NCBI GenBank assembly: GCA_021821425.1
Contig: JAKACL010000018.1
Location: 1-17,856, forward strand
Length of the DNA: 17,856 nt
Source of the DNA: Pseudomonadota bacterium
GTDB taxonomy: Bacteria; Pseudomonadota; Gammaproteobacteria; Burkholderiales; Thiobacillaceae
Direction: 5' to 3'
The translations under genes and the position numbers were made by a program. Below, one piece after another: positions 6,037 to 14,482 of this stretch (the first letter of the stretch is position 1; each line of letters begins with the position of its first letter). The notes beneath the pieces were generated by a model. It saw only the letters and a program-made list of their open reading frames with translations, was not told the origin of the DNA and ran no database searches.

Positions 6037-8052
6037 TCAGTCCTTCCATGCCGACAGGTCGCTGAGCGGCGGCTGGCAGGCCGTGCCGCTGCAGATCCAG
6101 GCTGCGGGCCGATCCGATTCCGGCTTTGCCAGCGCGGCCGGCACGTCCACGCCATTCGGCAGCGCCAGCAGCAGGTCGCGCGCGCCGAGCTTGGTCGCCA
6201 GCGTCGTCGCCCACGTGCCCACCCCCGCCGCCGGGCCGCGCAACAGGATCACCCGCGGCGGCATCAGGGCTTCATCCAGCACCGCCAGCAGCGTGGGATA
6301 GGCGATCGGCTGCTGCACCAGCTGGGCGTGAAACAGGGTCAGGCAGCGCGTGCCGGCCTCCAGATAGCGCGGTTCGCCAAGCAGATGACCGAGGCGCTGC
6401 AGGGCGAACGCGGCGACGCCGTTGCCGGACGGCATCGCATTGTCATAGCCGGGCTTGGGACGGGTGATCAGCGCTTCGTGGTCGTGGCTGGTGAAGAAGA
6501 AGCCCCCCGCCTCGCGATCCTCGAAATGCGTCAGCAGCGCCTCGGCCAGTTGCTGCGCCCACGCCATGTCGACTTCGCGGTAGCCGGCCTGCAGCGTTTC
6601 CAGCAGCGCGTCGAGCAGGAAGGCATAGTCGTCGAGGTAGGCGTTGAGCCGCGCTTCGCCGTGCTTGAAGCTGGCGAGCAGACGCCCGTCGCGCCACAGA
6701 TGCGTCCGCAGAAAATCGAGCGCGGCGTGCGCCTCGGCAACCCAGTCGGGGCGGGCCATTACCCGGCCGGCGTGCGCCAGTCCGGATATCATCAGCGCAT
6801 TCCAGCTGGTGAGCTGCTTGTCGTCGCGCCCCGGCCGCACCCGGGTTTCGCGGGCGGCGAAGAGCTTCTGGCGCGCGCTTTTCAGCAGCGCGGCGGCGGC
6901 GGATTCGGCCAGCTCCAATTCAGCCGCAGCGTCCGCCAACGGACGCGCGAGAATGGGGTTCCAGCTCGCGTTCTCGAAATTCGGCGGCTGGTCGAAACCA
7001 TATACCAGCGCCGCGACCGCGTACTCGGATTCGGTCAGCAGCGCACGCACCTGATCCGGCGTCCAGACATAGAACTTGCCTTCGTGGCCTTCGCTGTCGG
7101 CGTCGAGCGCGGAATAAAAACCCCCTTCGGGTGCGCGCATTTCGCGCAGCAGCCAGTCGACGATGCCGACGGCGGTGTCGGCAAACAGCGGCTCGCCGGT
7201 CAGCGCCCAGGCGTCGGCATACAGATGCAGCAAGGGGCCGTTGTCGTAGAGCATTTTCTCGAAGTGCGGAATCGCCCACTGTTCGTCGACCGAATAGCGG
7301 CAGAAACCGCCGCCGAGCTGGTCGACCACGCCGCCCGAGGCCATTTTCTTCAGCGAGAACAGCGCCATCTCGCGCGCCTGCGCATTGCCGCCCTGCGCCT
7401 GCCGCAGCAGGAAGAACAGCTCGCCCGGGCGCGGGAACTTGGGCGCGCGCGAGAAGCCGCCCCAGACCGGATCGAAGGCCTCGGCCAGATCGCGCACCGC
7501 CGCAGCCAGCGGCTCGGCGCTCAAGGCGGTCTGCGGGTCGGGCGCCGGCTGCTGCTGGGCCAGCGCAGCACGCACCGCCTCGTTCTGCGCCAGCACGTCG
7601 CCACGCCGCTCGTGCCAGGCGCGCGCGATGTTTTCCATCAGGTCGATGAAACCCGGCAGCTGGTAACGCGGGGTCTTGGGAAAATAGGTGCCGGCGAAGA
7701 ACGGCGTCTGGTCGGGCGTCAGGAACACCGTCAACGGCCAGCCACCGCCGCGCCGGGTCAGCAGCTGGTGCGCGGACTGGTAGATCTGGTCGAGATCGGG
7801 GCGCTCCTCGCGGTCGACCTTGATATTCACGAACAGCCGGTTCATCACTGCGGCCACTTCGGCGTCCTCGAAGCAGTCGTGGGCCATCACGTGGCACCAG
7901 TGGCAGGCCGAATAGCCGATCGACAGCAGGATGGGCTTGTCTTCGCGTCGGGCTTTTTCCAGCGCTTCGGCGCCCCAGGGGTACCAGTCGACCGGATTGT
8001 CGGCATGCTGCAGCAGATAGGGGCTGGGTTCGGTGGCGAGACGATTGGGCAT
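6037..8052 (-). CDS. DUF255/YyaL-type protein: thioredoxin-fold plus (alpha/alpha)6 domain
   Basis: A 671-residue homologue of bacterial YyaL and animal SPATA20. Residues 1-170 match the conserved DUF255 thioredoxin-like domain: [25 protein letters not shown] at the N-terminus, the redox-like motif CHWC at 50-53 within [10 protein letters not shown], then [16 protein letters not shown] and [12 protein letters not shown]. The rest (about 190-671) is the six-hairpin glycosidase-like region, with [25 protein letters not shown] and [13 protein letters not shown] motifs. The biochemical function of the family is not settled. The start at 8052 gives the family N-terminus; an in-frame ATG 17 codons upstream would add an unrelated tail. 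A -10-like TATTAT ends six bases before this ATG and no Shine-Dalgarno is present. It may be co-transcribed with the DUF2189 gene. Confidence 0.9.
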   Translation of the reverse strand: MPNRLATEPSPYLLQHADNPVDWYPWGAEALEKARREDKPILLSIGYSACHWCHVMAHDCFEDAEVAAVMNRLFVNIKVDREERPDLDQIYQSAHQLLTRRGGGWPLTVFLTPDQTPFFAGTYFPKTPRYQLPGFIDLMENIARAWHERRGDVLAQNEAVRAALAQQQPAPDPQTALSAEPLAAAVRDLAEAFDPVWGGFSRAPKFPRPGELFFLLRQAQGGNAQAREMALFSLKKMASGGVVDQLGGGFCRYSVDEQWAIPHFEKMLYDNGPLLHLYADAWALTGEPLFADTAVGIVDWLLREMRAPEGGFYSALDADSEGHEGKFYVWTPDQVRALLTESEYAVAALVYGFDQPPNFENASWNPILARPLADAAAELELAESAAAALLKSARQKLFAARETRVRPGRDDKQLTSWNALMISGLAHAGRVMARPDWVAEAHAALDFLRTHLWRDGRLLASFKHGEARLNAYLDDYAFLLDALLETLQAGYREVDMAWAQQLAEALLTHFEDREAGGFFFTSHDHEALITRPKPGYDNAMPSGNGVAAFALQRLGHLLGEPRYLEAGTRCLTLFHAQLVQQPIAYPTLLAVLDEALMPPRVILLRGPAAGVGTWATTLATKLGARDLLLALPNGVDVPAALAKPESDRPAAWICSGTACQPPLSDLSAWKD

Positions 8053-8064
8053 GAGGGCATAATA

Positions 8065-8083
8065 GTTGATTAAATTGGTCAAC
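8065..8083. promoter_or_regulatory. Dyad in the divergent promoter region of the DUF255 and ankyrin genes
   Basis: GTTGATTAAATTGGTCAAC has 5-bp arms (GTTGA/TCAAC) and lies in the 75-bp AT-rich gap between two divergent genes. It overlaps or adjoins the likely promoter of the DUF255 gene (TATTAT at 8059-8064 on the minus strand). A second overlapping dyad, AATTG/CAATT, covers its right half. It could be an operator of LysR-like spacing; no regulator gene is adjacent. Confidence 0.3.
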
Positions 8084-8127
8084 AATTGTACGCTTGCTGC
8101 CAATCGAACAAAACGCAGGAGCGTCCC

Positions 8128-8706
8128 ATGTCCCAGGAATTATTCGCCGCCGCCCAGTCGGGCGATGCCGCACAGATCAAGAAACTGCTGGAGGCCGGCG
8201 CCGATCACGCCGCCGTCGACGAGGCCGGCGAAACCGCGCTGATGCACGCCGCCCATGGCGGCCACGTTGCTGCGGTGCAGGTGCTGATCGCCGCCGGTGC
8301 CGACGTCAACGCGCAGTCGCCGCAGGGCTGGACCGCACTCGCCAAGGCCGCCTACAACGGCGAGACCGAGCGTGGCTACGTGGAAGTCATCGAAGTGTTA
8401 CACGAAGCGGGTGCCGCGCTCGACGCGCGCATCTTCTTCGGCATCACGCCGCTGATGCTGGCCGCCGGCGGCGGCGACGCCCCGGTGGTGGAATGGCTGA
8501 TCAACAACGGCGCCGACGTGCTCGCCACCAACGAGGGCGGCCGCACCGCGCGCCTGATGGCGAACGACAAGTTCTACGTGGACGTGATCAACCTGTTGAC
8601 CGAAGCCGAGCGCCAGCTCGGCGTGCAGGAAGACGGCTCGTGCTCGTCGACCAAGAGCGTGGTGAAGCCGCAGGTGGTCAATCTGATGAAGCCGACCACG
8701 CATTAA
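8128..8706 (+). CDS. Ankyrin-repeat protein
   Basis: A 192-residue protein made of about five ankyrin repeats: residues 3-31 ([22 protein letters not shown]), 34-64 ([27 protein letters not shown]), 67-101, 104-134 ([25 protein letters not shown]) and an imperfect last one to about 160. The third repeat carries a short insertion, [11 protein letters not shown] polar tail (about 161-192) contains CSS and a run ending KPTTH. No signal peptide or membrane segment is seen, so it is probably cytoplasmic and acts by protein binding; the partner is unknown. AGGAG six bases before the ATG at 8128 fixes the start. It is divergent from the DUF255 gene and convergent with the ParA gene. Confidence 0.9.
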   Translation: MSQELFAAAQSGDAAQIKKLLEAGADHAAVDEAGETALMHAAHGGHVAAVQVLIAAGADVNAQSPQGWTALAKAAYNGETERGYVEVIEVLHEAGAALDARIFFGITPLMLAAGGGDAPVVEWLINNGADVLATNEGGRTARLMANDKFYVDVINLLTEAERQLGVQEDGSCSSTKSVVKPQVVNLMKPTTH

Positions 8707-8717
8707 ACCGGTTTGGG

Positions 8718-8732
8718 CGCGCGCAGCGCGCG
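8718..8732. terminator. GC hairpin between convergent genes, possible terminator
   Basis: CGCGCG-CAG-CGCGCG forms a 6-bp perfect stem in the 31-bp gap between the ankyrin and ParA genes. It is flanked by GTTT (8711-8714) and AAAAC (8733-8737), which could extend the stem around a GGG bulge. The minus-strand side has GAGTTTT before the stem but no U-run after it, so it may slow both polymerases rather than end transcription cleanly. Confidence 0.35.
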
Positions 8733-8737
8733 AAAAC

Positions 8738-9343
8738 TCAAGCCTCCAGCCAGTCGATCAGCCCCTGCCACTGCTCGATATCGCGTTCGGCGATATGCGG
8801 CGGCAAATCAAACAGGCTCTTGCCCTCGAACGCGGCGTTGACGTAATGCTGGGTGTTGCGCAGATGCGCCAGCACCGGCAGATCCTGCTGCGCCATGAAC
8901 TGCTCCAGCGTGACCCCGGCGCGGGTGCGCGGATCGACGCGCATGCCGACCACGGCGACGAAAGCATGCGCCTTGCGCACCGCCTTTTCGGCATGCAGCG
9001 CGGCCAGAAATTCCTGGCTGGCCCGAATGTCGAACAGCGACGGCGCAATCGGCACCACCACCTTGTGCGCGAGCTTCAGCGCACGCTCGAGATTCTTGCC
9101 GTGCAGTCCGGCCGGCGAATCGATCACCAGCCAGTCGCTGTCGCCTTTCTGGCCTTCGCGCAGCAGTTCGATTTCCGGCAGGCCCGCACCGCGTATCGCC
9201 AGCCACTGGGTGGCGGATTTCTGGCGATCAAGGTCCAGCATCGCCACCCGCTTGCCCTGTGAGGCCAGATAGCCGGCGAGGTTGATCGACAGTGTCGACT
9301 TGCCGCTGCCGCCCTTGGGGTTGGCCACCAGAATCACGCGCAT
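8738..9343 (-). CDS. Orphan ParA/Soj-family ATPase (ParF-sized)
   Basis: A 201-residue ParA-type ATPase. The deviant Walker A motif KGGSGKST lies at residues 10-17 (signature lysine K10). LDLDRQKSATQW (about 37-48) is the switch region equivalent to DxDPQ, and WLVIDSPAGL (about 71-80) is the Walker B region. The C-terminal part, including NTQHYVNAAFEGKSLFDLP, is typical of short ParA/ParF proteins. These form nucleotide-dependent dimers on nucleoid DNA and position plasmids, chromosomes or protein cargo. There is no ParB-like partner or parS-like repeat nearby, so the cargo is unknown. GGAGG sits four bases before the ATG. It lies only 30 bp after the end of the ilvD fusion on the same strand and is probably co-transcribed with it. 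Confidence 0.88.
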   Translation of the reverse strand: MRVILVANPKGGSGKSTLSINLAGYLASQGKRVAMLDLDRQKSATQWLAIRGAGLPEIELLREGQKGDSDWLVIDSPAGLHGKNLERALKLAHKVVVPIAPSLFDIRASQEFLAALHAEKAVRKAHAFVAVVGMRVDPRTRAGVTLEQFMAQQDLPVLAHLRNTQHYVNAAFEGKSLFDLPPHIAERDIEQWQGLIDWLEA

Positions 9344-9373
9344 GCTGCCTCCATTTGTGATTGCAGCGTTGTA

Positions 9374-12151
9374 TTACAGTGCCTCGACGCTGTACGTCGC
9401 CGCCAGCGTGTGGGTCTCGCCCGGCGCCACGGTGACAACGTTGTCCATCGCATTGGCCGATTCGACGCAGACCATTTCGCGCCAGCCGGCGCCCGACTTG
9501 CCGCGGCCCATGTCGCCCATCTTATCGGCCTTTTCGGACCACGGCGTCCACACGATGGTGGACTGCGAGCCGGTCTTGGCGATGCGGATACGGCGCCTGA
9601 GGCCGGCGTCCTCGATCACGCAGTCGGCCGGCGTATTGACGTAGACGCGGTCGACTTCGCCATTGAATTCAATTACGCCTTGCTGCTTCCTGCGCGCGAA
9701 ATTGTCGACCTTGTCGTGGTAGTCGCAGCCTTCAAGACCTTCGACCTTGACCGTGCCGATATCGCTGATCTGCAGATAGGTGTGCAACGCCTCGCCGATC
9801 TGCACCGGCGAATCGCCCGTGTTGGTGGTGGCGAGCGACATCTCCAGCTTCTCGCCCACCGCCACGGTCAGCGTCAGCCGCGTGGCATGCGGCCATTGCG
9901 CGCGGGTCTGCGCGTTGTCGACGAGCTCAAAGGTGATCTCGGTCTTGGCGTCGTTGCGACGGCGCGTGCCGGTCACGCTCCAGTCCACGGTGCGTGCAAA
10001 GCCGTGCGCCGGGAATGACGCTTCGCTGGCATGCGCGCCGAACCACGGCCAGCAGACCGGCGCGCCGCCGCGGATGGATTTGCCCGGCGCGAATTTGGCG
10101 GCGTCGGACACCCACACCACCGGCGTGTGCTGCGATTTGGGACGGAAGCTGACGACGTGCGCACCCTGCAAACAGATCGTCGCGCGGCCGCCGTGGTTGT
10201 CGATGTCGACGTAGGTGAGGCCGCCGGCGCCCACGCGGAAACCCAGCTGGCCGGGGATGGCAAAGCGCGCCAGCGGGTCGGCGTGCATCTGCGCTTCGGT
10301 CGGGTGTTCGACCTGGCTGACATCGCGCACTGCGCCAAATGCGGCCGAGGTCGTCATTGCGGCATAGGCGCGCAACGCAGGCGACACTACGCGCACGCGG
10401 TTGACCGGCTTCCACGCCTGCGCGCCTTTCGCGTCCATCGCGGCGCGGCGGCGCTCGAGTTCGACATCGCTCACGGCAACGTTGATGCTGCGATTGGGGA
10501 TGTCGATCTCGATCGTGTCGCCTTCCTCGACCAGGCCGATGTTGCCGCCTTCAGCCGCTTCCGGCGAGGCGTGGCCGATCGACAGGCCCGAGGTGCCGCC
10601 GGAGAAACGACCGTCGGTGATCAAGGCGCAGGCCTTGCCGAGGCCCTTGGATTTCAGGTACGAGGTCGGGTACAGCATTTCCTGCATGCCGGGGCCGCCG
10701 CGCGGGCCTTCGTAGCGAATCACGACGACGTCGCCGGGAACGATGCGGTCGCCGAGGATGGCCTCGACCGCGGCATCCTGCGATTCGAATACGCGCGCAG
10801 GTCCCGAGAACTTCCAGATGCTCTCGTCGACGCCGGCCGTCTTGACGATGCAGCCGTCCAGCGCGAGGTTGCCGTACAGCACCGCCAGCCCACCCTCCTT
10901 CGAGTAGGCGTGCTCGAGGTCGTGGATGCAGCCGTTGACGCGGTCGTCGTCGAGCTTGGCGAAGCGGCGGTCCTGCGAGAACGCCGTTTGCGTCGGCACG
11001 CCGCCGGGCGCGGCCCGGTAGTAGTCGCGCACGTCCTTGTCGCTGGTGCGGCGAATGTCGTAGACGTCGATCTGCTCGCCCAGCGACTTCATCAGCACGG
11101 TCGGCACCTCGCGGTGGATCAGGCCGCCGCGCTCGAGCTCGCCGAGGATCGCCATCACGCCGCCGGCGCGGTGCACGTCTTCCATGTGGTAGGTCTGGAT
11201 CGACGGCGCGACCTTCGACAGATGCGGCACGCGGCGGCTCATGCGGTCGATGTCCTGCATCGTGAAATCGACGCCCGCTTCATGCGCGGCGGCCAGCAGA
11301 TGCAGCACGGTATTGGTCGAGCCGCCCATCGCGATATCGAGCGCGATCGCGTTCTCGAACGCGTCGAAGCTGGCGATCGCGCGTGGCAGCACGCGGGTGT
11401 CGCCGTCGTCGTAATAGCGGCGCGCGTTCTTCACGATCAGGCGGCCGGCGGCAAGGAACAGGTTCCGCCGGTCGGCGTGGGTCGCGAGCAGCGAGCCGTT
11501 GCCGGGCAGACTTAAGCCCAGCGCTTCGGTCAGACAGTTCATCGAGTTGGCGGTGAACATGCCGGAGCACGAGCCACAGGTCGGGCAGGCCGAGCGTTCG
11601 AGCTGGTCGACCTTCTCGTCGCTGAATTTCGCATCGGCCGCCGACACCATGGCGTCGACCAGGTCGAGCTTGATGGTCTTGGATTCCCACACCACCTTGC
11701 CCGCTTCCATCGGCCCGCCGGACACGAATACCGTCGGGATGTTCAGGCGCAGCGCGGCGTTGAGCATCCCCGGCGTGATCTTGTCGCAGTTGGAAATGCA
11801 CACCAGCGCGTCGGCGCAGTGCGCGTTGACCATATACTCGACCGAGTCGGCGATCAGGTCGCGGCTCGGCAGCGAATACAGCATGCCGCCGTGGCCCATC
11901 GCAATGCCGTCGTCGACCGCGATGGTGTTGAATTCCTTCGCCACGCCGCCCGCCGCCTCGATCTCGCGCGCCACCAGCTGGCCCATGTCCTTCAGGTGCA
12001 CATGCCCCGGCACGAACTGGGTGAACGAGTTGGCAATCGCGATGATGGGCTTGTTGAAGTCGCCATCCTTCATGCCGGTGGCGCGCCACAATGCGCGGGC
12101 TCCGGCCATGTTGCGGCCGCGGGTGGTGGTCCAGGAACGGTAGTCGGGCAT
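9374..12151 (-). CDS. ilvD: Fusion: dihydroxy-acid dehydratase (IlvD) + D-hexose-6-phosphate mutarotase (YeaD-like)
   Basis: A single 925-residue frame. Residues 1 to about 616 are a complete dihydroxy-acid dehydratase, the third common enzyme of isoleucine/valine synthesis. It begins [22 protein letters not shown] as in E. coli, has cluster cysteines in SNCDK (C122) and CPTCGSC (C189/C192/C195), the segment [13 protein letters not shown], and the ending [17 protein letters not shown]. From about 622 to 925 follows a full aldose-1-epimerase-fold protein like E. coli YeaD. It has [24 protein letters not shown], the catalytic-His motif FPAHGFAR (about 715), ALHTYLQI and the catalytic-Glu motif VCVESAN (about 895); this family interconverts hexose-6-phosphate anomers. 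Almost no linker separates the parts. The only internal ATG near the junction (10286-10288) has no Shine-Dalgarno sequence. ATG at 12151 is preferred over GTG at 12160 because it gives the family N-terminus. Confidence 0.93.
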   Translation of the reverse strand: MPDYRSWTTTRGRNMAGARALWRATGMKDGDFNKPIIAIANSFTQFVPGHVHLKDMGQLVAREIEAAGGVAKEFNTIAVDDGIAMGHGGMLYSLPSRDLIADSVEYMVNAHCADALVCISNCDKITPGMLNAALRLNIPTVFVSGGPMEAGKVVWESKTIKLDLVDAMVSAADAKFSDEKVDQLERSACPTCGSCSGMFTANSMNCLTEALGLSLPGNGSLLATHADRRNLFLAAGRLIVKNARRYYDDGDTRVLPRAIASFDAFENAIALDIAMGGSTNTVLHLLAAAHEAGVDFTMQDIDRMSRRVPHLSKVAPSIQTYHMEDVHRAGGVMAILGELERGGLIHREVPTVLMKSLGEQIDVYDIRRTSDKDVRDYYRAAPGGVPTQTAFSQDRRFAKLDDDRVNGCIHDLEHAYSKEGGLAVLYGNLALDGCIVKTAGVDESIWKFSGPARVFESQDAAVEAILGDRIVPGDVVVIRYEGPRGGPGMQEMLYPTSYLKSKGLGKACALITDGRFSGGTSGLSIGHASPEAAEGGNIGLVEEGDTIEIDIPNRSINVAVSDVELERRRAAMDAKGAQAWKPVNRVRVVSPALRAYAAMTTSAAFGAVRDVSQVEHPTEAQMHADPLARFAIPGQLGFRVGAGGLTYVDIDNHGGRATICLQGAHVVSFRPKSQHTPVVWVSDAAKFAPGKSIRGGAPVCWPWFGAHASEASFPAHGFARTVDWSVTGTRRRNDAKTEITFELVDNAQTRAQWPHATRLTLTVAVGEKLEMSLATTNTGDSPVQIGEALHTYLQISDIGTVKVEGLEGCDYHDKVDNFARRKQQGVIEFNGEVDRVYVNTPADCVIEDAGLRRRIRIAKTGSQSTIVWTPWSEKADKMGDMGRGKSGAGWREMVCVESANAMDNVVTVAPGETHTLAATYSVEAL

Positions 12152-12213
12152 GATGGTCACTCAGGCAATCTATAATCAGTCGGCCATTTTACCCGGGCGC
12201 TTCGCCAAATCCC

Positions 12214-12240
12214 TAGCCCCTCACTCCTAGCCCCCACTCC
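12214..12240. repeat. Short imperfect tandem repeat upstream of lgt
   Basis: TAGCCCCTCACTCC (12214-12227) is followed directly by TAGCCCCCACTCC (12228-12240), within the 95-bp gap between the divergent ilvD and lgt genes. A TATAAT on the plus strand at 12171-12176 may be the lgt promoter -10, but no good -35 is seen. The repeat lies in the would-be lgt leader. Confidence 0.6.
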
Positions 12241-12246
12241 TAAAAC

Positions 12247-13044
12247 ATGCTCGTTCATCCGCAATTCGATCCCGTCGCCCTGCAACTCGGCCCTGTCGCC
12301 ATCCACTGGTACGGCCTGATGTATTTGCTGGCGTTTGCCCAGGTCATCCTGCTCGGGCGCTGGTGCATCGCGCACCGGCCGTGGTCGGGGTGGACGCAGA
12401 AAATGCTCGACGACGCCCTCTTCTACGGTGTGCTCGGCGTCATCGCCGGCGGCCGGCTCGGCTATGTGATCTTCTACAAGCCGATGGACTACCTGGCCAA
12501 CCCGCTCGACATCATCAAATTGTGGGAAGGCGGCATGAGTTTTCACGGCGGCTTTCTCGGCGTCATCATCGCGATGGCGCTGTTCGCCCACCGCCACAAG
12601 CTGCGCTGGCTCGCCGTCACCGACTTCATCGCCCCGCTGGTGCCGCTGGGGCTCGCCGCCGGGCGGCTCGGCAACTTCATCAACGGCGAGCTGTGGGGCC
12701 GCGCCACCGACCTGCCGTGGGGCATGGTCTTCCCGCAGGCGGCGGACGGCATCGCGCGCCACCCCTCGCAGCTGTACCAGTTCGCCGGCGAAGGTCTGCT
12801 GCTGTTCGTCATCCTGTGGTGGTATTCCAGCAAGCCGCGCCCGGTTGGCGCGATTTCCGGCGTGTTCCTGATCGGCTACGGAGCGTTCCGCTTTCTGGCC
12901 GAATTCACCCGCGAACCCGACAGCTTCCTTGGCCTCTTGGGGCTGGGGCTCTCCATGGGGCAATGGCTGTCGCTGCCGATGATCGTCGCCGGCATCCTCA
13001 TGCTGCGCTGGGCGCAGCGTCAACCCACACCAGGGCAGGCATGA
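12247..13044 (+). CDS. lgt: Prolipoprotein diacylglyceryl transferase Lgt
   Basis: A 265-residue inner-membrane enzyme that transfers a diacylglyceryl group from phosphatidylglycerol to the lipobox cysteine of prolipoproteins, the first step of lipoprotein maturation. Seven or so membrane helices are visible. Key motifs are [12 protein letters not shown] (19-30), [12 protein letters not shown] with the essential histidine H100 (H103 in E. coli), and the Lgt signature [14 protein letters not shown] (139-152). HPSQLYQ follows at about 176-182, with [16 protein letters not shown] later. Length and start match the family. There is no recognisable ribosome-binding site before the ATG. The stop overlaps the next gene's ATG (ATGA at 13041-13044), so the two are translationally coupled. 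Confidence 0.96.
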   Translation: MLVHPQFDPVALQLGPVAIHWYGLMYLLAFAQVILLGRWCIAHRPWSGWTQKMLDDALFYGVLGVIAGGRLGYVIFYKPMDYLANPLDIIKLWEGGMSFHGGFLGVIIAMALFAHRHKLRWLAVTDFIAPLVPLGLAAGRLGNFINGELWGRATDLPWGMVFPQAADGIARHPSQLYQFAGEGLLLFVILWWYSSKPRPVGAISGVFLIGYGAFRFLAEFTREPDSFLGLLGLGLSMGQWLSLPMIVAGILMLRWAQRQPTPGQA

Positions 13045-13418
13045 TCGAACACACATGGCGCGTGCTCGGCTGGCTCGGCATCGCCCTCACCCTGGTGGTC
13101 TCGCTGATGCCGCCCGCGCTGGACAGCAGCAGCGGCCACGCCGACAAGATCGTGCACCTGACGGGCTATGCCGTACTGACATTCTGGTGGGCACAGCTCG
13201 TCATCCGGCAACGCTGGAAACTCGCGATCGCCGTGGTGCTGTTCGGCGTCGCCATCGAGTTGCTGCAAGGCCTCACCCCAGCCCGCCAACCCGACCTGCT
13301 CGACGCGCTGGCCAACAGCGGCGGCGTCCTGCTCGGCTGGCTGGCCGCCCGTCTGCTGCCCAATCTTCCTGAACGCCTCACCGCCCGCCGCACCACCCTT
13401 CCCGCCCCGCATCGCTAA
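13041..13418 (+). CDS. VanZ-family membrane protein
   Basis: A 125-residue protein with about four membrane helices. It has the VanZ-like pattern of a first helix ending in a proline-rich turn ([10 protein letters not shown], about 19-28), then [17 protein letters not shown] (about 34-50), where the D-K-x-x-H motif is the conserved core. A third helix and [32 protein letters not shown] (about 72-103) follow, with the typical R-x-x-D-x-x-D-x-x-x-N spacing. VanZ itself gives low-level teicoplanin resistance, but these short chromosomal homologues have no assigned function. The start overlaps the lgt stop by four bases. A direct functional link with lipoprotein maturation is not shown. Confidence 0.85.
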   Translation: MIEHTWRVLGWLGIALTLVVSLMPPALDSSSGHADKIVHLTGYAVLTFWWAQLVIRQRWKLAIAVVLFGVAIELLQGLTPARQPDLLDALANSGGVLLGWLAARLLPNLPERLTARRTTLPAPHR

Positions 13419-13421
13419 AGC

Positions 13422-13427
13422 TATAAT
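13422..13427 (+). promoter_or_regulatory. -10 box of the tRNA-Ala promoter
   Basis: A perfect TATAAT begins four bases after the VanZ-family stop and ten bases before the mature tRNA 5' end. It is followed by a GC-rich discriminator (TCGCACCG) of the kind found at stringently controlled stable-RNA promoters. The -35 position falls inside the upstream gene and is not consensus, so read-through from the lgt operon may contribute. Confidence 0.5.
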
Positions 13428-13437
13428 TCGCACCGTC

Positions 13438-13513
<76 letters not shown>

Positions 13514-13539
13514 CACATATCACAGCACTCCTTTATCAT

Positions 13540-13584
13540 GGAACAGGGAGCATATTTTTGCGTCGGATGCAAAAATATCGTTCC
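13540..13584 (+). other. Structured tRNA 3' trailer: 10-bp perfect hairpin with outer stem
   Basis: ATATTTTTGC (13552-13561) and GCAAAAATAT (13569-13578) form a perfect 10-bp stem with loop GTCGGAT. GGAAC (13540-13544) and GTTCC (13580-13584) can close it as an outer stem across an asymmetric internal loop. A second ATCGTTCC copy (13603-13610) repeats 13577-13584 and could compete for the GGAAC arm. It sits between the tRNA and its terminator, so it should be transcribed with the tRNA. Function unknown; an AT-rich hairpin like this could be a processing signal, a small RNA, or a remnant of the foreign DNA that follows. Confidence 0.45.
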
Positions 13585-13628
13585 AAATCAAAGTGCAAGA
13601 TAATCGTTCCTGCCGGAAGGCGCTTCTC

Positions 13629-13662
13629 AAAACCCCTAGCGGAAGCTAGGGGTTTTTCTTTT
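13629..13662 (+). terminator. Strong Rho-independent terminator of the tRNA-Ala transcript
   Basis: AAAACCCCTAGC (13629-13640) pairs perfectly with GCTAGGGGTTTT (13645-13656) around a GGAA tetraloop, followed by TCTTTT. It is 115 bases after the tRNA 3' end, leaving a long trailer. The A-run before the stem would also give some termination on the minus strand. Confidence 0.9.
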
Positions 13663-13744
13663 CCACTGGCAGGAAGGGGCCGCGGCACAAGCGACCCAGG
13701 GCTGGTGAGGCTCAGTTTGGCCCCCCTCCCTTAAACGCAAGGCC

Positions 13745-14482
13745 ATGCGTGTGATTCAATACCGGGGCAGCAGCCGTGTCGAAACGATCAAGGAACAGGT
13801 TGGGGCCAAGGGTTATGCCAACGGCTTTGAAGGATTGATTGGTTTCATCAATGGCCTGCTGCCATCCAACGAGGTGATCGAGCAGGCGTTACGTAAGACT
13901 GTACCCATGTATCCTGAATTGGCAGTACGAGAGTTGGTGGCGAATGCGCTTATCCACCAAGACTTCTTTATTACTGGTTCCGGTCCGATGGTGGAGATAT
14001 TCGACGACCGTATCGAGATCACCAATCCTGGTCTGCCTCTCGTGGACACGCAGCGATTCGTTGACACCCCACCCAAATCGCGTAATGAGGCACTGGCCTC
14101 TCTGCTACGTCGGGTTGGCATCTGCGAGGAACGTGGCAGTGGGGTCGACAAGGTGGTTTTCCAGACCGAGTATTACCAGTTGCCGGCGCCCAAGTTTGAA
14201 AGCACCGTCGACTCGGTCCGAGCGGTACTGTTCGCGCCCCGCCCTTTGAACCGAATGGACAAAGCGGATCGTGTCCGAACCTGTTATCTCCATGCCTGTT
14301 TGAAGTATGTGAACGGGGAATACATGACCAACACCTCTCTGCGGGAGCGGTTAGGAATTGAGCCCGCCAACAAATCCATGGTGTCCCGTTATATTCGGGA
14401 AGCTCTTGAGGATGACGCAATCAAGCTCCACGACGAAGCAGCCGCGATCAAACTCAGAAAGTATGTGCCATTCTGGGTGTAA
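13745..14482 (+). pseudogene. 5'-truncated AlbA/GHKL-ATPase family gene (COG2865-like)
   Basis: The 245-residue frame matches the C-terminal half of the 'ATP-binding/putative DNA-binding' family whose full-length members (about 450-550 residues) start with an AlbA_2 domain. What remains is the GHKL-type ATPase part: MYPELAVRELVANALIHQDF (about 55-74, N-box), GPMVEIFDDRIEITNPG (about 79-95) and CEERGSGVDKVVFQTEYYQLP. A winged-helix-like end follows, with TNTSLRERLG and KSMVSRYIREALEDD. The whole AlbA_2 domain is missing: an in-frame TGA lies at 13706-13708, and the 12 codons between it and the first ATG are not family-like. No ribosome-binding site precedes the ATG. Codon use is less GC-biased than in neighbours, suggesting acquired DNA. 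A short protein might still be made, so 'remnant' is an inference. Full-length members often accompany restriction-modification or mobile loci. Confidence 0.75.

Noticed and set aside
5955..6155. N-terminal extension of the DUF2189 protein back into the DUF255 gene
   Set aside because: The extra part overlaps the end of the upstream gene in another frame; GGGAG five bases before 5954 gives a better start.
6328..8073. 581-codon plus-strand frame opposite the DUF255 gene
   Set aside because: Mirror frame of a well-supported gene with strong GC codon bias; no ribosome-binding site and no family motifs.
10031..11515. 494-codon plus-strand frame opposite ilvD
   Set aside because: Same kind of antisense artefact; the minus strand carries conserved IlvD catalytic motifs throughout.
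12157..13056. Long minus-strand frame opposite lgt
   Set aside because: Antisense to a gene with all Lgt signatures; composition typical of a mirror frame.
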